16,256 nt of DNA from CAZTLE01 sp964614415 (GCA_964614415.1 CAZTLE010000088.1:1-16256), one strand, 5' to 3'. Shown: positions 6,152-14,567, counted from the stretch's first letter. Notes: generated by a model from the letters alone, not told the origin. Program-made: numbers and translations.

Positions 6152-8173
6152 TCAGGAGTCCTCCGGAAAAAAGTCTTTACCATTTGGATCTATAATATTC
6201 TCGGAGTCAAGAGATTCCATAGGTGAGGTCTTTATATTCATGTTTTGCTCTTTGGTCCATTTCGTAGGAGGAAAATCTTCGACTCTGTGAAAGTTTCCTT
6301 CGTCATCTCTCGATGCCACAAATAACTCTTCTTCCCATTCGTACCAGTAGGCCCAATTGTTTGAATATGATGTTTCTACCCAATTGCTCGAGGTACCATC
6401 GCTGCACACCTTGTAGTGGTATTTGTAATCAATTACGAGGTAGGCTTTCCTCACGAGATACAATCTTCCCACGTGAAAAAGCCACAAATGACGACCTAGC
6501 AGGTTGGAAGCAGCCTTACCGTCTATTTCCGTAGTTGTTTTACCGTATTTACCACTAATCTCAACTTCTACAGGGCCTTTACCTGCCTTGGCAGAAGCGC
6601 CAATTTCCCAACCGGTTTTTGTCTTGGTGATCTTTATACGGGTTTCGCCTTCCGCGATAAAGAACTCATAAGACGGCGAGAGCTGCTCTTCAACAAGTAA
6701 TGAGCGATCACTTAGATAATAGTAATATTGAGAGGCATAGTAAACCTTTTCAGTGCAGTGCACACCATCTCTGTAGTGTCTGAATGTGACTCCGGGAGTG
6801 GTCGCCCCAATACTATGAAATCCGGGAATGCCGGGCACTATAGGTCCCATGTGGTTTTCGGCTTCTTCAATCTGTCCATTAGCATCTTCCAGCATGGCAT
6901 CCAGATCCTTCCATATCTTACCCTGTTCAAATTCAGGAGTGCGGATCCCTGGAGGAACCGGCCGAGAGTACGGTTGACCTCTTGCATCCGGGTCTCTGGG
7001 CCCCAAAGGTGTATCTTCTGGGAGTTCCCGTCCTTTGTTACGCTCTTCCTGAATGTCCTCTTCGGAAACATTACCAATAACTCCCATAGCTGCACTGGCA
7101 ACAACAGAATACCCGAATGATATAGGATGACCATCAGGTCCAACTTCATCATTTCCAGAAGAGTAGGGGGATTGTGAGAATACGAACGTATCCTGTTGAT
7201 TATTGGATTCGGGAGAATCATTCGGATTCTCATCTTCCGGTTGGAAAGGTCCCGCCTCCAGCGTACATGAAATGTCAAATGCTCCGGTTCGATACGCCCT
7301 TATTATATACTTTTTTGAGAAGATCCCGTTAGGACGGGCATCTTTTGGCTGTATTGTCAGTACTTGCTGCTGACCGCCCTCGAGGCTCACCACATCAGGT
7401 GAATTATTGGCCAGGACAACATTGACCGGCGTAGTAATGTCCTGAAGTCCGAGTACCGTTATCTCCATCGTAGCAGAATCACCACGACTAAGATTGGGAT
7501 TGTCCATTGCAAGTTTCATATCCAGAACGTTACAGGTCGTGGTAGATGATGATCCATTTTCGGTGACCGTGAGTGATCGGCTACCGGAAACAGATTCAGG
7601 TATTTGGCAAACGATCCCTTCAGGGGATTCAGTCAGAATGGGTACAATTTGCCCTCCAAGTTGTACTGAAGTGTTGGTGGCATTACCGTCAAAGTTCCCG
7701 TAAAGCTGTTCAGTATATCCGGATCTAAAATAGGCCGGGCTCTTATAACCGGAGAAAGCGGGCATATTAGAACGGGGTGTAGGGTTGACCTGAATAGGAA
7801 AGGATCCGACCACATCTCCTTTGGCGTCTAACACTCTCCCAAAGAGTTGCTGGGTCCCCGTTGTTTTTGAAACATTCCAGGGTTGTGGATCATCCTGGGT
7901 ATTCCAGGTGTTGGTCCCCAATGTGATAGCATATTCCGAAAGCGTTTTTTGTGCTTTGGCTTTTTGTTTTTCGGTGGTTCCTGAAGGCTCAACACGAACC
8001 GTCCCGGAGATACGGTCTCCGGCATGCACCCGATCCGGCAAATTAATACGCACGGTACCGTGAACGGTCGTTACATTAGCAGTTTGTAATCCGTTAGTTT
8101 CCATTTTTTGAGCCGTGGCCGAAGATAATGCCAGGAACAAACCTATCGCAGAGAGTAATCGTATTGTTCTCAT
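6152..8173 (-). CDS. Large secreted protein of unknown function with IPT/TIG-like stretch
   Basis: 673 residues from the ATG at 8173. A GTG three codons upstream (8182) is possible, but the ATG places the signal peptide (MRTIRLLSAIGLF..., cleavage near ATAQ-K) at the very N-terminus, so I prefer it. After the signal peptide comes a beta-rich region (VHGTVRINLPDRVHAGDRIS). An IPT/TIG-like segment follows at about 150-215 (YLxGNFDGN, VQLGGQ, VCQIPES, GSRSLTV). Then a second Ig-like region (about 225-310), an acidic Pro/Asn/Ser-rich linker (about 312-420) and a Tyr/Trp-rich C-terminal part (about 455-650) follow. No T9SS sorting signal, lipobox or enzyme motif is visible. It converges with the SUMF1-fold gene across the repeat region and is divergent from the methyltransferase-like gene. 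Likely exported to the periplasm or surface; role unknown. Confidence 0.85.
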   Translation of the reverse strand: MRTIRLLSAIGLFLALSSATAQKMETNGLQTANVTTVHGTVRINLPDRVHAGDRISGTVRVEPSGTTEKQKAKAQKTLSEYAITLGTNTWNTQDDPQPWNVSKTTGTQQLFGRVLDAKGDVVGSFPIQVNPTPRSNMPAFSGYKSPAYFRSGYTEQLYGNFDGNATNTSVQLGGQIVPILTESPEGIVCQIPESVSGSRSLTVTENGSSSTTTCNVLDMKLAMDNPNLSRGDSATMEITVLGLQDITTPVNVVLANNSPDVVSLEGGQQQVLTIQPKDARPNGIFSKKYIIRAYRTGAFDISCTLEAGPFQPEDENPNDSPESNNQQDTFVFSQSPYSSGNDEVGPDGHPISFGYSVVASAAMGVIGNVSEEDIQEERNKGRELPEDTPLGPRDPDARGQPYSRPVPPGIRTPEFEQGKIWKDLDAMLEDANGQIEEAENHMGPIVPGIPGFHSIGATTPGVTFRHYRDGVHCTEKVYYASQYYYYLSDRSLLVEEQLSPSYEFFIAEGETRIKITKTKTGWEIGASAKAGKGPVEVEISGKYGKTTTEIDGKAASNLLGRHLWLFHVGRLYLVRKAYLVIDYKYHYKVCSDGTSSNWVETSYSNNWAYWYEWEEELFVASRDDEGNFHRVEDFPPTKWTKEQNMNIKTSPMESLDSENIIDPNGKDFFPEDS

Positions 8174-8311
8174 ATCGAACACATTAGGTATTTATATCTT
8201 AGTGTATTCAAGGCTGGAAATTGTAACCAAAGCAGTGGGTAAGTACTGGCACAACCGAAAATAGACCGTTAAACTTGCGTTAATTGGGAAATCATTCCTA
8301 AGAGCAGGCCA

Positions 8312-8319
8312 TATCTTTC
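8312..8319 (+). promoter_or_regulatory. Candidate Bacteroidota -7 box for the methyltransferase-like gene
   Basis: TATCTTTC lies within the word GCCATATCTTT shared with 4221-4231, 34 nt before the ATG at 8354. A TTG occurs at 8284-8286, but the 25-nt spacing is longer than usual. Weak support. Confidence 0.3.
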
Positions 8320-8353
8320 AATAATTAAATCTTCAATTATTCAGCCTTAAACG

Positions 8354-8806
8354 ATGATCAGAATTATAATTACGGTTATTGTATTCTTAGTCGCTCATAG
8401 TTTGCCGGCGCAGTATTCGGAAAGAGATTGGTCGGATCGGGATACCTGGATGGATGTCGATTTTATTTTTGATCAGGCAGGTATTACCGAGGGAAATCAC
8501 GTGGCCGACATAGGCTGCCATGAAGGATACCTTGAGCATGTTTATAATTCTTTAAAGCCTGGCGGAAGGATTGTTATCGTCGAGAAATTAAAGTCATGGA
8601 TCAAGGGCAAGTCCAGGGACGCTCAGACGGATGCTCATAGTTTGAGTACTAAGTATGTAAAACGGGAATTGACCAGAGCAGGATTTACGGTAACGTATGA
8701 GAATAACGATTTGGGCGATTGGGAGCGCGATACGGATAAGGTGATTTGGATGCTAACGGCCAGGAAAGGGTATAAGCCTGAGGCAAAGAAGAAGCGGAAG
8801 ATCTGA
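8354..8806 (+). CDS. Secreted methyltransferase-like protein, shortened
   Basis: 150 residues with a signal peptide (MIRIIITVIVFLVAHSLPAQ, cleavage after residue 20). The sequence DRDTWMDVDFIFDQAGITEG leads into ADIGCHEGYL (51-60), the SAM-binding motif I of class I methyltransferases. It is followed immediately by EHVYNSLKPGGRIVIVEKLK (61-80), which in this fold belongs to strands beta-4/beta-5 and normally lies about 80 residues later. The C-terminal part (DAHSLSTKYVKRELTRAGFTV) looks complete. The central part of the Rossmann fold, with the acidic ribose-binding residue, is thus missing while the frame stays open. I infer an in-frame deletion and doubt that it methylates anything. Exported methyltransferase-like proteins of about 230-250 residues are known to me in Bacteroidota, but the comparison is from memory. 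Confidence 0.8.
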   Translation: MIRIIITVIVFLVAHSLPAQYSERDWSDRDTWMDVDFIFDQAGITEGNHVADIGCHEGYLEHVYNSLKPGGRIVIVEKLKSWIKGKSRDAQTDAHSLSTKYVKRELTRAGFTVTYENNDLGDWERDTDKVIWMLTARKGYKPEAKKKRKI

Positions 8807-8838
8807 GGAATGGAAAGATGTTCCTAAATATTCTATTT

Positions 8839-9054
8839 GACATAATATAAATTATAGTACAAAACGATATGGTGCTCAGTTCTCTGGTTTATACATAAGG
8901 AATCGTCTTGTAGGCTATAATAATATTATGTCTCCGCTTCCTGACGTTCGCTCCGCCCTCGCCAAGGCCGCTCGGGCAAATAGATTCGCACCAGCCAGCG
9001 CGCATCTGTTTCGTTATTGTCCTATAATTTGTCGTTATGTTAAATTGCCGCGCG
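8839..9054. repeat. Palindromic attC-like element, left copy
   Basis: The left arm GACATAATATAAATTATAGT (from 8839) and the right arm ending in CTATAATTTGTCGTTATGTT (to 9041) are imperfect reverse complements over about 24 bases. The end words are ACATAAT (8840-8846) and GTTATGT (9034-9040). A further block AAATTGCCGCGCGC (9042-9055) is shared with the right copy. The interior is GC-rich with short inverted segments. It lies between the conserved-looking chromosome on the left and the XRE/HNH-NACHT block. Total span from core to core is 201 bp, longer than usual attC sites, so a MITE-like repeat is the alternative. Confidence 0.6.
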
Positions 9055-9071
9055 CAACCGCCCATTGATTA

Positions 9072-9106
9072 ATAAAATGAAAATGCCTGATGGCCTTTTA
9101 TTTTAT
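9072..9106. terminator. Possible bidirectional hairpin terminator
   Basis: ATAAAATGAAAATGCC and GGCCTTTTATTTTAT form an A/T-rich stem with a TGAT loop and one bulge, giving U-rich ends on both strands. It is about 195 nt beyond the stop codon of the minus-strand XRE gene, so its use by that gene is uncertain. Confidence 0.35.
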
Positions 9107-9301
9107 ATTCAATCTTCCCAACGCTTGCCCACAGCAAAAAAAGCAAAACCTTTTCCTGCTCATTGAGCTGTATCTTTATTAGTAAATCTGTTCAGGGATT
9201 TTTTCCAGGAGCTCTGCGTAAGCGATACGCAAGAGTATAAAATTTCTCTACGAGTAAATTTCTATACCCATGCTCGGGTTATCTATCAATTCAACCTTTA
9301 T
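9107..9301. other. Short gene-free stretch
   Basis: Between the hairpin and the XRE gene. A small perfect hairpin TGCGTA-AGCGA-TACGCA (9215-9231) is present, and TATCTTTA at 9171 resembles a -7 box but has no gene to serve. Nothing else recognised. Confidence 0.5.
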
Positions 9302-9508
9302 TTATTTCTTGGTTGGAACCAGTAACTCGCGAATGTCTACATCCAGGATTTCAGCAATCTTTTTGAGATCCTTGAGATGCGGTTGAGATCTGTTGTTGCA
9401 GATGGCCGCCACGGACGTCGTGCTTTTGCCTAATTCCTCGGCAAGCCACACCTGAGACCGCCCTTGAATGACCAAGACCTCTTTAATTCTGTTTATTCTA
9501 TCCGCCAT
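9302..9508 (-). CDS. Small XRE-family HTH regulator
   Basis: 68 residues, essentially one helix-turn-helix domain of the HTH_3/Cro-C1 type: SQVWLAEELGKSTTSVAAIC is the HTH proper (about 18-37), followed by NNRSQPHLKDLKKIAEILDV and IRELLVP. Length and composition fit stand-alone controller proteins that often accompany restriction or defence genes and repress their own promoter. It starts at the ATG at 9508, diverges from the small gene at 9701, and the 192-bp AT-rich region between them carries a repeated word that could be its operator. The HNH-NACHT gene is on the same strand but upstream of it, with convergent transcription in between, so direct operon membership is excluded. Its targets are unknown. 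Confidence 0.88.
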   Translation of the reverse strand: MADRINRIKEVLVIQGRSQVWLAEELGKSTTSVAAICNNRSQPHLKDLKKIAEILDVDIRELLVPTKK

Positions 9509-9564
9509 TATTAGCTTGTTTGGAAGCCCTAATATATAACTGATTCTTGCCTAAATGTAATTTC

Positions 9565-9628
9565 AACTTTGATTTAATAAACTTTAACTTGCATAACTAA
9601 AATATTGTATTTAAGTTTGATTTATATT
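9565..9628. promoter_or_regulatory. Candidate operator repeats for the XRE regulator
   Basis: AACTTTGATTTAATAA (9565-9580) and AAGTTTGATTTATATT (9613-9628) are direct repeats 48 bp apart, with additional AACTTTAACTT at 9580-9590. They sit in the divergent intergenic region. Repeats in such a position commonly bind the divergently encoded HTH protein; the strong AT-richness lowers confidence. Confidence 0.3.
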
Positions 9629-9700
9629 TATGTAGGTTATAATTATATAACTTAACGTAAAACTTAAATATTCTTTGTTAATAACTTTTAAACATTAATT

Positions 9701-9922
9701 ATGCCAACAAGAACACGTACACGGTACACCAAAGCAGAATTAGAGAGTGTTGTCTTCGCTCAAATAGAGAATCTGACTGTCATCCATGACCTTATCCGGA
9801 TCATGAAACACCAAAACGAACTGATCGAGAATGCGAATAAGCGACTCCAGGATGAGGTCATTGATTTCAAAAACAAGGTACAGAACTACCCTTCTCTCAG
9901 GAAGAAACGGACGACCAAGTAG
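9701..9922 (+). CDS. Small basic coiled-coil protein, unknown
   Basis: 73 residues. The N-terminus is basic (MPTRTRTRYTKAELE) and is followed by a long amphipathic helix (about 12-60) with heptad-like hydrophobic spacing, then a basic tail RKKRTTK. No known domain recognised; it could be a small nucleic-acid-associated or oligomeric protein. The start is preceded by an AT-rich leader without a Shine-Dalgarno sequence, as is normal in Bacteroidota; TTCTTTG at 9671-9677 is a poor -7 box. The gene faces the large HNH-NACHT gene tail to tail, with a shared hairpin terminator just after the stop codon. Coding is supported by the clean helical composition and flanking signals; function not assigned. 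Confidence 0.65.
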   Translation: MPTRTRTRYTKAELESVVFAQIENLTVIHDLIRIMKHQNELIENANKRLQDEVIDFKNKVQNYPSLRKKRTTK

Positions 9923-9954
9923 GTTCTGTTCTTTTTTCTTGATAAAAAAGAACC
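9922..9954. terminator. Bidirectional terminator between convergent genes
   Basis: TTCTTTTTT (9929-9937) pairs with AAAAAAGAA (9944-9952) around a CTTGAT loop. Outer GGTT/AACC bases allow an alternative register (GGTTCT with AGAACC). It begins right at the stop of the 9701 gene and lies in the gap before the end of the minus-strand HNH-NACHT gene. Confidence 0.7.
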
Positions 9955-9980
9955 AAAAAGATCAAGAAGAAAATAAGCTT

Positions 9981-10128
9981 CGGCGCTCCCTTTGTGTCTG
10001 GTAGCTTCGCTACAGGGGCGTTTCACGCCCAGACCCAAAGCCCAGTACATTGGCTCTTCGCGGTCCAGCCACAAATTCCCGCCACCGCCGGCCCGCATTT
10101 TCTTCTGGCCAGCGCTTTTATATAATCA
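9981..10128. repeat. GC-rich structured intergenic element
   Basis: A locally GC-rich stretch between AT-rich genes. GTAGC-TTC-GCTAC (10001-10013) and GGGCG-TTTCA-CGCCC (10016-10030) are two perfect hairpins. They are enclosed by GTCTGG (9996-10001) and CCAGAC (10029-10034), so the three stems can form a three-way junction with slight overlap. It looks like a REP-type extragenic element; only one copy is in the window. Confidence 0.5.
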
Positions 10129-10129
10129 T

Positions 10130-13100
10130 CTAAAGAAGTGCGATTACGGCAAGTATTGCACCAACTACAGTAATTATTGCGACTACAAGCTCAATAATGG
10201 ATTTATTTGATTCCCAAAACCTATTGAAACCGCTGTTAATTTCAGAGCTTTTCAAATTAGAGACTAATCCCCTAGCCTCGCTAAATGTTATTGTTTGTGA
10301 TTTCTTTGAATAAAACTGTTGTTCAAGATTTTGCAATTGATAATACAAGAATTTTACATTTTCATATTTCCCAATCCATTGGTTGAGCTTGTCACGCACA
10401 ACCTGATAATTTGATTCACTTCTGCTTCCTAGTTTGATTAATGCAACCAAATAATCATTTCGACTTGACCAATGATCATTTCCATAGTTGTTGTCGAGCG
10501 AGTCTTCAAATATCTCAATTAGATCGGGTATGGTTGCACTTGAAGCTATATCAAATCCCGTAAATCTCTCTGGCAGCTTTTTATTTCGGAGAATCCAAGA
10601 CTTAAGTAAACTGAATCCTGTAGTGGCATCAGCTCGCTCAACTATCAGAATATATCTTAAACGAATTTCTTCGTCCGCCTCTGAACTTATCTGCTGTTCT
10701 ATATAATCTACAATTGGGGCGTAGCCCTTACTCGCCAGCTTCTCAGCTGCATGTAGCCTTGATTCTAAAATCAAATCATCAAGAATGTCGAATAACTTCT
10801 CGTTATCGTCACTTAGCTCGGTAAACTGAGTGATTAAGAGTCTCTGATAGTAGCTTTCAACTCCATCCACTAATATTTCGTCAAAGATGTACGTGGCCGC
10901 CTCTTTGATCTTGTGATCTTGGCAGTATTTAAAATATGAGCTCTTTACAACTGGAACCGATTCACCACTAGCAAGATTGCCTATTACCCGTTTCGTAACT
11001 TCATTTTTTCCAATTCTATCTATTACGTAATCGAAAGTACTAGATCCGTCCCCTTCATATCCCAACGCCCTTTTAGTTTTGCCTTTGGTTGGTACAAAGT
11101 AAGATTCGACATCTAGCAAATTCAAAAGAGTTGATTCAGGCACTTCAATTTTCAAGCGCTGGACAAAAAAGGAGATATAAAGTTCAGTATATCGGTAGTT
11201 GTATTGACCATTCCGCGCAAACGTAATGGCCGACTTAAAGTTGGAAGACTTCATGCTCTCAACCACCCAAGTTTGAATAAAGTCAATAGCATAGTCCGGA
11301 TATTCAAAATGATCGTCATTCTGGTCGTACTTAACCAATTTGTGAAGCTTGAACCACAACCACCTTTGTTCATCAGCAATCAGTTCCTCAATCTCAGATA
11401 ATTCCACGAATTTTTTGTCACGAGCCATATCCCGAAGAGTATCCACAACTATATTGTTAGTCATTTCCTCGTCGTTGAACTTTTTGCGCTTCCAGTCATA
11501 CAATTCGTCCCAGCTTAAGCGACCATTTGCAGAAGTTTCATCTGCAAATATTGTCTTAACCTCTTTTAGAAATTCATCTTTTGCAAAGAGCAATTCTATA
11601 TCTCTGTTTCTTCTAGCTCTGGTAAGAGATTCATGATCAATCTCGCGATATGCGTACTTATCTTCATCAATCTTCAAGAGTTCATCATGATATAGGTCGT
11701 GTAAATCACGTCTGCCATCCATTGCTAGGACGTTTCTGAACCGCCAAATAGAAGGATCAACAAACCGCCCTTCCTTGATTTCATCTACTAAGAACTCAAT
11801 GCACTCACTGTTACAAACAATAACCATTGCATAAGTTAGATCAAAGTCCTCTTGACCAGAATCACGCCAGTTCTGATACAATTTGTGAAAAGCCTCAAGC
11901 TGAGTCCCCGTGGTTTCAAAAAAGTATCGAAAATCAGCTCCCAACTCACGGTAATATCTCCTCGAAAAGGAAACTAATAGATTGATGGCAACATCTAATA
12001 TTCCAGGTATATGGACTTTGTTTAAATGTGCAGCCTTTTTGAGAGTTTTACCAACCGTTTCAAAGAATATTCCATCAAAATTTGAATAACTATCATGACC
12101 AGAGGCCCATTCGATAATTAATTTTAAACCTTCAGGCGAGCGTATCTTACCAAGCAAGTCTTCGAGATTGAATTTTTCGTCAGAGAGTCGGACTTCAGTC
12201 TGCTTTGGTTCGCCATTGACACTTACAACGGGTTTTTCTAAAAGCTCAATACCCCGAAGGATTATTTCAATATTTTTTTCAGCAAGATTGGAAGCTTGCA
12301 GGTACTTGTATACACCAGCCCGTATATATTGGCTTCCTTCAAAATCATTGTTGTCAACGATTTTAGAAGTTAGCTCATCATCTCCAATCTTCAGGTTCGC
12401 AAGAGCATAAAGACAAGTATATTTGGTTCTATCGGGTAGCTCATCACCGACAAGTTTGGCCATAAGGGCATCCCGAACCTGAACCTTGAAGGAATCTATT
12501 TTCTCGAAATAGTGTAAAATATATGCGGCCTCAGAAACGATTAAATGATTATTTGTGGAGACAACTTTAGTCAATAAGTATTTAATAATGTCCTCGCTGT
12601 CGGAGACAAATATTGCCAAGTCCTCAGACTCAAATTTCTCGTTTCTTATGACAATTTCCTTCGATTCGTACTCTTCATATATATGGCGGAATATTTTTTC
12701 CCTTTCTTGAAGAGGAATCTTGTCTTTTTCGAATCTTATAAGAATGTCCGGCTCGATCCTTTTAACCCATGAAACGACTTCAGAATATATTACATCAGCC
12801 GGATCTAAAAGACTAAACAAGAAAGATAAAGTGTTCAACCAAGATGGTTTAATCTTCTTAAAATCAGGCTCGAAAGAAATGAACGTTTGTATTTCTTGAA
12901 AAGACCGGGAAGAAAGAAACTTTGCAGCTAGAAACTCTTGAAAATTGTTGTGCTCAAACTCCCAACGGTCATTTTGTGCCGATCGATTAAACAGGAATGT
13001 CCGCTTAACAACTTGTAAAAGTCTTTGGTCTGAAATTATTGCTTGAACTTCTGCTTTACCCTCAAGGTAGTTTCGTCCAAGGCATTCAGCAATAACAGCC

Positions 13101-14341
13101 AACTCTTGTATGATCTTATCAATTTCAAACGCATGATCCTCAATGTTAACACCTGCATTACCATACTTCTCAAGATCTGTTTCAATTCGCTGGTTGATCA
13201 AGTAGTCAAATACTGTTTTTTTGGACTCGGGAATCTCTTGCTTTGACTTATAGTAGGCAACTAAATTGACAAGGTAAAATGGTGAATAAAGGAGGTCATA
13301 GAACTTTTTTCTTCTGAGATCAATAATGAATTCTTCAGGTGAAACATCGATGTTCTCCTTCAAGTATTGAACAATTGAAGGATAATCAAGTGGCTTAATC
13401 AGATAACTATCAAATTCCTCAAGTTTAGCACTCCGCTTATCATTTTCTGTTATATAGAAATTATTCCTACACGAGACTATAATTTTCGACTTCTCGTATT
13501 TCTTACTAAACAGACGGATATTGTTCACCACTATGTCAATGTAGTCGGAATGAACTTCATCCAGAGCGTCCAACATAATTAAAAGTCGCTCATGTGGTAT
13601 TTGATCAAGCTCAGGATATTCAAGCTTTAGGATATGCTCTATGGGCTGATTGGTTATAGTATTGAGCCTTACCTTTACTGGATGAAATTCGCTATCCCCA
13701 TCAGAATAATTATGAGCAATCTGAGCTAACTCTATGCTCTTGCCAGAACCTGCTACTCCTAAAACAACTATGCGATTCTTTTCATTGACAAGATGGACTA
13801 GAGTTTTCGACTCAAACGTAAAGGAGTTGGCGTCTCTAACCGTGGTGACGTACCTCTGAATATAGTTTTGAGTTGGGGGATAGTATTTCTTTTGGGGCAA
13901 GGCCCTTACCACAGATGCTTGTAACTCTCCCACTGTGGCATCTATGGCTTCCAGCTCTTCTAAACGCCTACCATCGATAACTCCTTCAGATTGCTCCGTT
14001 AATTCGTCAAAGAGATTTGCATTGTCGTAGAATTTACTTTCATGTTCTTCTTTCCAACTTTTCAAAATTTGTGCGGAGTATTTCCCTTCATTCTTATCTA
14101 TTATGGTGTGGTGGTTTGGGCATAATATTATTAGATTATCATAAGTATTAACCTGTTCCTCGGGGAGTTCAGGGTCATAACGAGCTCCAGTAGGATTGAC
14201 AGCCTTTATATGGCAAATCTCTCCTAGGAGTGCCTCATCTTCCAGCTTATAAACCCTTTCGTTACAACCTGGATAGCAACATTGATTGCCAGAGAGGGCA
14301 AACAACTTTTTCTTAGTTGCATCAGATATTGGTTTACGCAT
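10130..14341 (-). CDS. HNH nuclease-NACHT NTPase defence-type protein with C-terminal membrane helix
   Basis: 1403 residues from the ATG at 14341; a TTG two codons upstream is less likely. Domain order: an HNH nuclease (about 1-105) with CCYPGC (C22, C26), GEICHIKAV (H44) and LCPNHH (C74, H77, H78). Then a linker and a NACHT STAND NTPase with Walker A GVAGSGKS (195-202, K201) and Walker B RLLIMLDALDE (252-262). Next is the typical FEHNNFQEFLAAKFL box (462-476) closing the NTPase module. About 900 residues of helical, HEAT-like sequence presumably sense a trigger. The last 20 or so residues (ELVVAIITVVGAILAVIALL) form a hydrophobic helix. Nucleases fused to NACHT modules are known from bacterial bNACHT/Avs-like anti-phage systems, where NTPase oligomerisation activates the effector. 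The likely role is abortive DNA degradation on phage infection; this role is inferred. The gene is visibly more AT-rich than the left half of the window. Confidence 0.9.
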   Translation of the reverse strand: MRKPISDATKKKLFALSGNQCCYPGCNERVYKLEDEALLGEICHIKAVNPTGARYDPELPEEQVNTYDNLIILCPNHHTIIDKNEGKYSAQILKSWKEEHESKFYDNANLFDELTEQSEGVIDGRRLEELEAIDATVGELQASVVRALPQKKYYPPTQNYIQRYVTTVRDANSFTFESKTLVHLVNEKNRIVVLGVAGSGKSIELAQIAHNYSDGDSEFHPVKVRLNTITNQPIEHILKLEYPELDQIPHERLLIMLDALDEVHSDYIDIVVNNIRLFSKKYEKSKIIVSCRNNFYITENDKRSAKLEEFDSYLIKPLDYPSIVQYLKENIDVSPEEFIIDLRRKKFYDLLYSPFYLVNLVAYYKSKQEIPESKKTVFDYLINQRIETDLEKYGNAGVNIEDHAFEIDKIIQELAVIAECLGRNYLEGKAEVQAIISDQRLLQVVKRTFLFNRSAQNDRWEFEHNNFQEFLAAKFLSSRSFQEIQTFISFEPDFKKIKPSWLNTLSFLFSLLDPADVIYSEVVSWVKRIEPDILIRFEKDKIPLQEREKIFRHIYEEYESKEIVIRNEKFESEDLAIFVSDSEDIIKYLLTKVVSTNNHLIVSEAAYILHYFEKIDSFKVQVRDALMAKLVGDELPDRTKYTCLYALANLKIGDDELTSKIVDNNDFEGSQYIRAGVYKYLQASNLAEKNIEIILRGIELLEKPVVSVNGEPKQTEVRLSDEKFNLEDLLGKIRSPEGLKLIIEWASGHDSYSNFDGIFFETVGKTLKKAAHLNKVHIPGILDVAINLLVSFSRRYYRELGADFRYFFETTGTQLEAFHKLYQNWRDSGQEDFDLTYAMVIVCNSECIEFLVDEIKEGRFVDPSIWRFRNVLAMDGRRDLHDLYHDELLKIDEDKYAYREIDHESLTRARRNRDIELLFAKDEFLKEVKTIFADETSANGRLSWDELYDWKRKKFNDEEMTNNIVVDTLRDMARDKKFVELSEIEELIADEQRWLWFKLHKLVKYDQNDDHFEYPDYAIDFIQTWVVESMKSSNFKSAITFARNGQYNYRYTELYISFFVQRLKIEVPESTLLNLLDVESYFVPTKGKTKRALGYEGDGSSTFDYVIDRIGKNEVTKRVIGNLASGESVPVVKSSYFKYCQDHKIKEAATYIFDEILVDGVESYYQRLLITQFTELSDDNEKLFDILDDLILESRLHAAEKLASKGYAPIVDYIEQQISSEADEEIRLRYILIVERADATTGFSLLKSWILRNKKLPERFTGFDIASSATIPDLIEIFEDSLDNNYGNDHWSSRNDYLVALIKLGSRSESNYQVVRDKLNQWIGKYENVKFLYYQLQNLEQQFYSKKSQTITFSEARGLVSNLKSSEINSGFNRFWESNKSIIELVVAIITVVGAILAVIALL

Positions 14342-14386
14342 ATGCAAGCTGTATAACTTCTTGAAGATGTTGCTTCGGGGATTTGA

Positions 14387-14419
14387 TAAAGATAATTTGA
14401 TAACATCATATTATTCCAA
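14387..14419 (-). promoter_or_regulatory. Bacteroidota-type promoter of the HNH-NACHT gene
   Basis: On the minus strand TTG (14419-14417) is followed after 22 nt by TATCTTTA (14394-14387), close to the TTG-N19-23-TAnnTTTG consensus. The -7 box ends 45 nt before the ATG at 14341, leaving a leader of about 35-40 nt. This also supports the ATG at 14341. Confidence 0.55.
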
Positions 14420-14567
14420 GGGGCTTCGATTAATTATAAACAGATTTATTCCCATTTCACACACATTCCCCTACTCTCCTGCCGTCGTTACGGGAAAAGA
14501 GTGTTCCATTACCTTTTTTGAAGAAACTTTTGGAAAGAAAAAATCCAGAAAGGAAGCGTTAGTTATC

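Noticed and set aside
6838..7278. 146-residue minus-strand ORF inside the large secreted protein gene
   Set aside because: It overlaps the real gene in another frame and has a Met/Arg/Leu-biased, low-complexity composition without any domain.
8174..8182. GTG start of the large secreted protein at 8182
   Set aside because: The ATG three codons downstream gives a standard signal peptide directly at the N-terminus.
9171..9178. TATCTTTA as a plus-strand promoter
   Set aside because: No plus-strand gene starts nearby; the next begins at 9701 and the gene between them is on the minus strand.
14342..14347. TTG start of the HNH-NACHT gene at 14347
   Set aside because: An ATG two codons later fits the family N-terminus, and rare TTG starts need better support.
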